This document shows positions 60,726 to 64,000 of a stretch of DNA of 64,000 bases, piece after piece. Within the stretch, counting starts at the first letter, position 1, and every line of letters starts with the position of its first letter. A program made the translations under genes and the position numbers. The stretch covers positions 124,001-188,000 of the IMG/VR virus record IMGVR_UViG_3300035698_035366; one strand, 5' to 3'. The notes under the pieces were generated by a model, which saw nothing but the letters and a program-made list of their open reading frames with translations, made no database searches and was not told the origin of the DNA. The DNA comes from a virus.

Positions 60726-62837
60726 TTAGCGACGTCTAATTGTATTAAACAGGGTTCGGAATTCTATAAATGCCGTGGTCATTTCGCCTCTCGAGTCCGA
60801 ATATGCAATGTCATATGCTAGATCCATTAATCTCTCAATTTCATCACTGGTTGCCTTCTTTCGAACAATAACAACTAAACGTACCCATCTAAATGGCACT
60901 GGATATCCCGGATACTTATCACCTCGAACTGGTCTATAACCAGTATCAGGAACTGATTCCTCTGGCACCGGCACTATGGTATCAGACATTTTTTCTGTTT
61001 CAATTTCAGTTGTTATATTAAACGATGATTCAGTTGTGGTTTTCTTCTCCCCGAGTTCAGTAGTCTGAGACCCATCTGACCATTTAATTGTTGTAACTGT
61101 CCAAGTTGTTAAAGTGGTAACGGTTTCAGTTTTAATTTGGAAATGATGATCTTCATAAACAACTGTATGAACATCACCATTGTCATGTGTGTGGGTTTCT
61201 GTTCTTTGTTCAACATGGGTCTCTTGACGAATTGGATCCAAAACTTGGATATTTTCAATTTTTTCAAGGTTTACAAATCTACCAGTTTCTTTTAGTTCTT
61301 TCTCCAAAATGGGTGTAAGTTTACTGTCGATAACTTCGTGAGAATGCGATACACTAACATCATCCTTGATTGTAATGCCCTCAAATGGTTCACCCTGTTT
61401 AACACCAATTGTACCATCAGAATATTTGGTTGTTGTAACCCATGCTTTGGTTATTATTGTGGAAATTTTTATCGTTGTAACGTGTTTGTAAAAACGAACC
61501 AACTCCCACAGGATAGAACCATCACTTTGTTCCGTTTCTTGTTCCTTATCTTCAAACGTAGTAACTGTTATTGGATCACCTTCACTTACCACTGTTGATA
61601 ATGTTTTGTATTCAGTCTTAACATCAACCACAGTAATTTCCTCAACAACCGGCTCTGGTTTAGCTTTTTCAATAATTGGTTCTAGATCAACATATAACGC
61701 TCTATTTGCTGAGGTTTGTGTAGCTCTTGAATGTAATGCTAATGTATCTTTGATAGATGAATTAACAACCCATTCATGAACATGTTCAACGTCCTTTGCA
61801 TTAGCGGTTGTTTCCATTCCTTGAGCATAAAGGGCGCAGGCTCCAGCAACGTGGGGTGAAGCCATCGAGGTACCTGAAAGCATATTTTCAGAATCAACGC
61901 CATCTTTTCCAGCAGCGCAAATATAATGGCCAGGGGCAAAAACGTCAACTGTTTTACCATAATTGGAGAATGAAGAAATTCTATCCTTGATATCATGTGA
62001 ACCAACAGTAACAGCGCGGGCAACTTCAGCAGGCATAACATCGTAACCAACTTCTGCAAGATCCCTGCCATCGTTACCAGCAGCAACAACACAAATTATT
62101 CCTGCATTGATGCAGTCATTTACAACCTGTTCTTCGGTCTTGTGTGCTGGCCCACCAAGTGATAGGTTCATAATGCTTGGGTTCATATTACCTTGAGCAC
62201 GCTTATTACGGTGATGCTTTAGGCACGCATCAATTCCAGAAACGATAGCAGCAAGAGAAGCACCACCAGTTTCAAACACCTTACTAATAAGAAGATTGCA
62301 TTCCTTAGCTACGCCATACTTCACCCCACCAACTGTAGATGCAACATGAGTTCCATGTCCCTGTTGATCAAACCCATAACCTGTTTGTCCTTTCTTCGCA
62401 TAGTAATCGAAGATTGGAACAGCGCGGCCTTGGAAATCATTATGAGAAAAGTTACAACCAGTATCAACTATATAAACGTCAACATTTTTTCCTGTTCGGT
62501 TATATTCGTATTTTCCATTAAATGGGTACCAGTTGCTATCATTCCATTCGTCACCGTGTGTAATTCTACTTAGTCCCCAATTATCACCAAAACCATATCG
62601 GGAAACAGCAATATTCTGAATAGCTTTAAATTCAACAATAGCATCCGCGGGTGCGACATGTTCGATCTCTCGTTCAGTTTTCAACTTGGTCTTTTTCATA
62701 TCGTCCATTGTAATTTTGAACATACGCTCTAAACCACGATAATCTTCGTCAATCGTAGCGTTATATCTAGAAGCTAGATTTTTGAATCTTTGGTTACTAC
62801 AACCCATTTTAACTGTTACGATATATTCTTTGTTCAT
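60726..62837 (-). CDS. Subtilisin-like serine protease (S8)
   Basis: This 703-residue protein has an N-terminal propeptide-like region (EYIVTVKMGCSNQRFKNLAS) and a complete subtilase triad: VYIVDTGCN near residue 124 (Asp), HGTHVASTVGG near 162 (His) and GTSMASPHVAG near 320 (Ser), with oxyanion VVAAGNDGR near 249. Proteinase K-type order is preserved. After residue 380 comes a long Thr/Glu-rich beta-type stalk with repeats of TTxKWSDGxxTT type, unlike bacterial subtilases. No signal peptide is seen. It may be a virion-linked protease or process capsid or host-surface proteins. Confidence 0.9.
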   Translation of the reverse strand: MNKEYIVTVKMGCSNQRFKNLASRYNATIDEDYRGLERMFKITMDDMKKTKLKTEREIEHVAPADAIVEFKAIQNIAVSRYGFGDNWGLSRITHGDEWNDSNWYPFNGKYEYNRTGKNVDVYIVDTGCNFSHNDFQGRAVPIFDYYAKKGQTGYGFDQQGHGTHVASTVGGVKYGVAKECNLLISKVFETGGASLAAIVSGIDACLKHHRNKRAQGNMNPSIMNLSLGGPAHKTEEQVVNDCINAGIICVVAAGNDGRDLAEVGYDVMPAEVARAVTVGSHDIKDRISSFSNYGKTVDVFAPGHYICAAGKDGVDSENMLSGTSMASPHVAGACALYAQGMETTANAKDVEHVHEWVVNSSIKDTLALHSRATQTSANRALYVDLEPIIEKAKPEPVVEEITVVDVKTEYKTLSTVVSEGDPITVTTFEDKEQETEQSDGSILWELVRFYKHVTTIKISTIITKAWVTTTKYSDGTIGVKQGEPFEGITIKDDVSVSHSHEVIDSKLTPILEKELKETGRFVNLEKIENIQVLDPIRQETHVEQRTETHTHDNGDVHTVVYEDHHFQIKTETVTTLTTWTVTTIKWSDGSQTTELGEKKTTTESSFNITTEIETEKMSDTIVPVPEESVPDTGYRPVRGDKYPGYPVPFRWVRLVVIVRKKATSDEIERLMDLAYDIAYSDSRGEMTTAFIEFRTLFNTIRRR

Positions 62838-62885
62838 ACCTGAATCTCCTTAGTCGGAATTATATAATTATTTATCATAAAAGTG

Positions 62886-62914
62886 TTGACTTTCTATAGG
62901 GATTGTTGTATAAA
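62886..62914 (+). promoter_or_regulatory. Sigma70-type promoter for tmRNA
   Basis: TTGACT and TATAAA are separated by 17 bases. The -10 is also inside TATAAATA (62909-62916), the late promoter core, so both early and late transcription are possible. It lies just upstream of the tmRNA acceptor piece. Confidence 0.7.
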
Positions 62915-62924
62915 TATACTTGTA

Positions 62925-62983
62925 AATGCTTGATGCTAATAATAGCAAATCAGGACCCGGGCTCGTTCCCGGCATCTCCACCA
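62925..62983 (+). ncRNA. ssrA: tmRNA acceptor piece (permuted two-piece tmRNA)
   Basis: The segment ends with a T-arm (CCGGG, loop CTCGTT, CCCGG), an acceptor strand CATCTCC, discriminator A and encoded CCA at 62981-62983. The acceptor strand pairs over 7 bp (one G-T) with GGGGATG at 63010-63016. Its 5' end is not fixed by eye. In this order (acceptor piece before coding piece), the RNA is permuted, as in Alphaproteobacteria, and would be cut in the 26-base spacer. The T-loop is 6 bases instead of 7. Confidence 0.8.
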
Positions 62984-63009
62984 ACACTTCGGTGGCATCT
63001 CTTTTTTAT

Positions 63010-63188
63010 GGGGATGAAAGGTTCGACTGGTGCGTGAAAGTTTAGTTTAGTTTACATCGGATTGGTGAGCCGACCACAAAGTAACCCGTTTTAAATGCAA
63101 ACGACAATGCTCCCGTACAGGAAATGCGCCTAGCGGCCTGATCCTGGTAGGGAAATTCCGGAGACGAATGCGATCTTCGGTGGAGTTT
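63010..63188 (+). ncRNA. ssrA: tmRNA coding piece with tag ANDNAPVQEMRLAA
   Basis: It begins GGGGATG and GGTTCGACTGG, the conserved 5' region of tmRNA. The tag frame starts at GCA 63097 and reads ANDNAPVQEMRLAA to a TGA at 63139-63141. The ANDN start and LAA end are the hallmarks of alphaproteobacterial tags. Downstream are pseudoknot-like GC stems (for example CCTGATCCTGG and the CCGG/GGTGG parts). It would rescue stalled ribosomes and tag proteins for degradation with host SmpB. Confidence 0.85.
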
Positions 63189-63221
63189 GGAGGGCACTCA
63201 TCATCAGGAGCCCTCCGTTTT
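63189..63221 (+). terminator. Rho-independent terminator of tmRNA
   Basis: A 7-bp stem GGAGGGC / GCCCTCC (63189-63195 and 63210-63216) encloses a 14-base loop and is followed by GTTTTATT. It also marks the 3' end of the convergent nuclease gene. Confidence 0.75.
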
Positions 63222-64000
63222 ATTCCATAATTTCCAATTCAAGTTCCTCTAATAATATAGAAGAATCACTGCTTTTAGAACTATTTTCAGATACTGTTAA
63301 AAATTCGCAATTTTTTATATGTCCTATTATGGATGGGTCGATTTGATTGTTATAACCATAATGTATACTTAATCGATGATCTTTAACAACCCCACCTGGA
63401 TTATTTTTAGGATGAAACCATCCCAATTTAACCAATAAATCATATCCTTTGATTCCCTTTATATTTTCTGGTGTAATATGAAATGAACAAATAGAACGAT
63501 ATGAATGTATATCTTTTTCAGAACTGGATAAAATACGTTGTTGTTCCTCATTTAATGAGGTTATTTCGTGGTCCATAATTAATTGTAATTCTTTAATTAA
63601 TTCAGAGTATTTAGGATTGGTAATTTCTATTCTCTTTTGTATATGCTCCAATTTTCTAAACGTTGAGAAATTCCTTAAAAACATTTTTCGTATAGATTTG
63701 GTCTTGCGTTTTTGATTAAGTTTATAATAAATAGATTTTGGTATTAAATTATAGGCTAACAGCATCCTGTCCGCAAATATATAATTAGCAAACCCTACAT
63801 CCGATTGATCTATATCAATATTAAATAATGATTTTAACATTAATGATAATTCACTATGTGTTATATTAGGTAATTTCTTTTTGATAACGCCACCAAAGGA
63901 CTGATGCAAATCTGCTAACCCGTCAACTACAATTTCGGTATATGGATAATCGTTACTGTCTGAAGATAATGAACTATTAATATAGGCCCGTAGTTTGATA
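63220..64000 (-). CDS. HNH-type endonuclease-like protein, 5' partial
   Basis: The frame is open to the right edge; a TTG at 63909 is internal, so the true start lies beyond the window. The visible 259 residues end in an HNH-like core: HSYRSICSFHITPENIKG, GVVKDHRLSIHYG, DPSIIGHIKNCEFLT and a K-x3-SSI-like end, the order of small HNH homing endonucleases. The first part is helical and basic. It lies next to the tmRNA and could be a mobile freestanding homing endonuclease. The final Glu-rich 30 residues are unusual for the family. Confidence 0.65.
   Translation of the reverse strand, partial: IKLRAYINSSLSSDSNDYPYTEIVVDGLADLHQSFGGVIKKKLPNITHSELSLMLKSLFNIDIDQSDVGFANYIFADRMLLAYNLIPKSIYYKLNQKRKTKSIRKMFLRNFSTFRKLEHIQKRIEITNPKYSELIKELQLIMDHEITSLNEEQQRILSSSEKDIHSYRSICSFHITPENIKGIKGYDLLVKLGWFHPKNNPGGVVKDHRLSIHYGYNNQIDPSIIGHIKNCEFLTVSENSSKSSDSSILLEELELEIME

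Noticed and set aside
63001-63180. A one-piece tRNA or unrelated structured RNA at the tmRNA locus
   Set aside because: The 7-bp pairing between the two pieces, the encoded CCA and the tag frame ending LAA make a permuted tmRNA the best explanation.

Overview
The window is a contiguous piece of a large, AT-rich, T4-like myovirus genome (Straboviridae-like or marine T4-superfamily). The evidence is a set of T4 core genes: gp4, gp16 and gp17 (head completion and terminase), gp32, UvsX, UvsY, UvsW, gp61 primase, gp41 helicase, NrdA/NrdB/glutaredoxin, probably gp62, and a tail-tube/baseplate protein cut by the left edge. No photosynthesis genes were seen. The tmRNA is permuted (acceptor piece before coding piece) and encodes a tag beginning ANDN, as in Alphaproteobacteria. 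I therefore infer an alphaproteobacterial, probably aquatic, host; genus cannot be said from this sequence.

Layout. 1-10.4 kb: tail/baseplate end, gp4, small terminase, large terminase and three large or mid-size virion-type proteins, ending with a 2H-phosphoesterase gene resembling the anti-CBASS protein Acb1. 10.5-21.9 kb: ssDNA-binding protein and recombination genes (uvsX, uvsY), a trio of odd genes that look like a degenerate SNF2-type helicase and a capsid-like fragment, a restriction-modification-like pair flanked by imperfect repeats, then uvsW. 22-33 kb: probable clamp-loader small subunit, a DnaE-like fragment, a nest of small paralogous proteins ending in an E-D-A-x-x-F-K-L-x-W motif, a class 3 lipase, a dual-specificity phosphatase, primase and helicase. 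33-46.4 kb: a long run of acidic, mostly unrecognised proteins that look like virion or head-assembly components, each short operon preceded by a late-promoter-like box (GCTAAATA, TATAAATA or GCATAAATA). 46.9-58 kb: a PD-(D/E)XK exonuclease, three small minus-strand genes, a pectate-lyase-type tailspike, ribonucleotide reductase genes, glutaredoxin, an Sm-like protein, a Thg1-like enzyme and a GNAT acetyltransferase. 58-64 kb, mostly minus strand: a fusion of a ligase-type KxDG domain and a pol-beta-type nucleotidyltransferase domain, a subtilisin-like protease, the tmRNA, and an HNH-type nuclease cut by the right edge.

The most striking system is at 18.0-20.8 kb. The UvsW helicase gene is fractured into two genes inside the DECH box. 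The first gene ends in the N-terminal half of an intein, the second starts with the C-terminal half, and a freestanding homing-endonuclease-like gene with its own ribosome binding site sits between them. Trans-splicing of the two products would rebuild the DECH motif and a 487-residue UvsW, close to the T4 length. The second highlight is the phage tmRNA with tag ANDNAPVQEMRLAA, driven by a near-consensus host promoter.

The genes fit together as a replication/recombination module (gp32, UvsX, UvsY, UvsW, gp61, gp41, Nrd), a packaging and head module, an adsorption module (tailspike), and an accessory layer that manipulates the host (Acb1-like protein, methyltransferase with putative nuclease, phosphatase, lipase, protease, tmRNA, Thg1-like enzyme). 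All functional names come from motif reading by eye; no database search was run.
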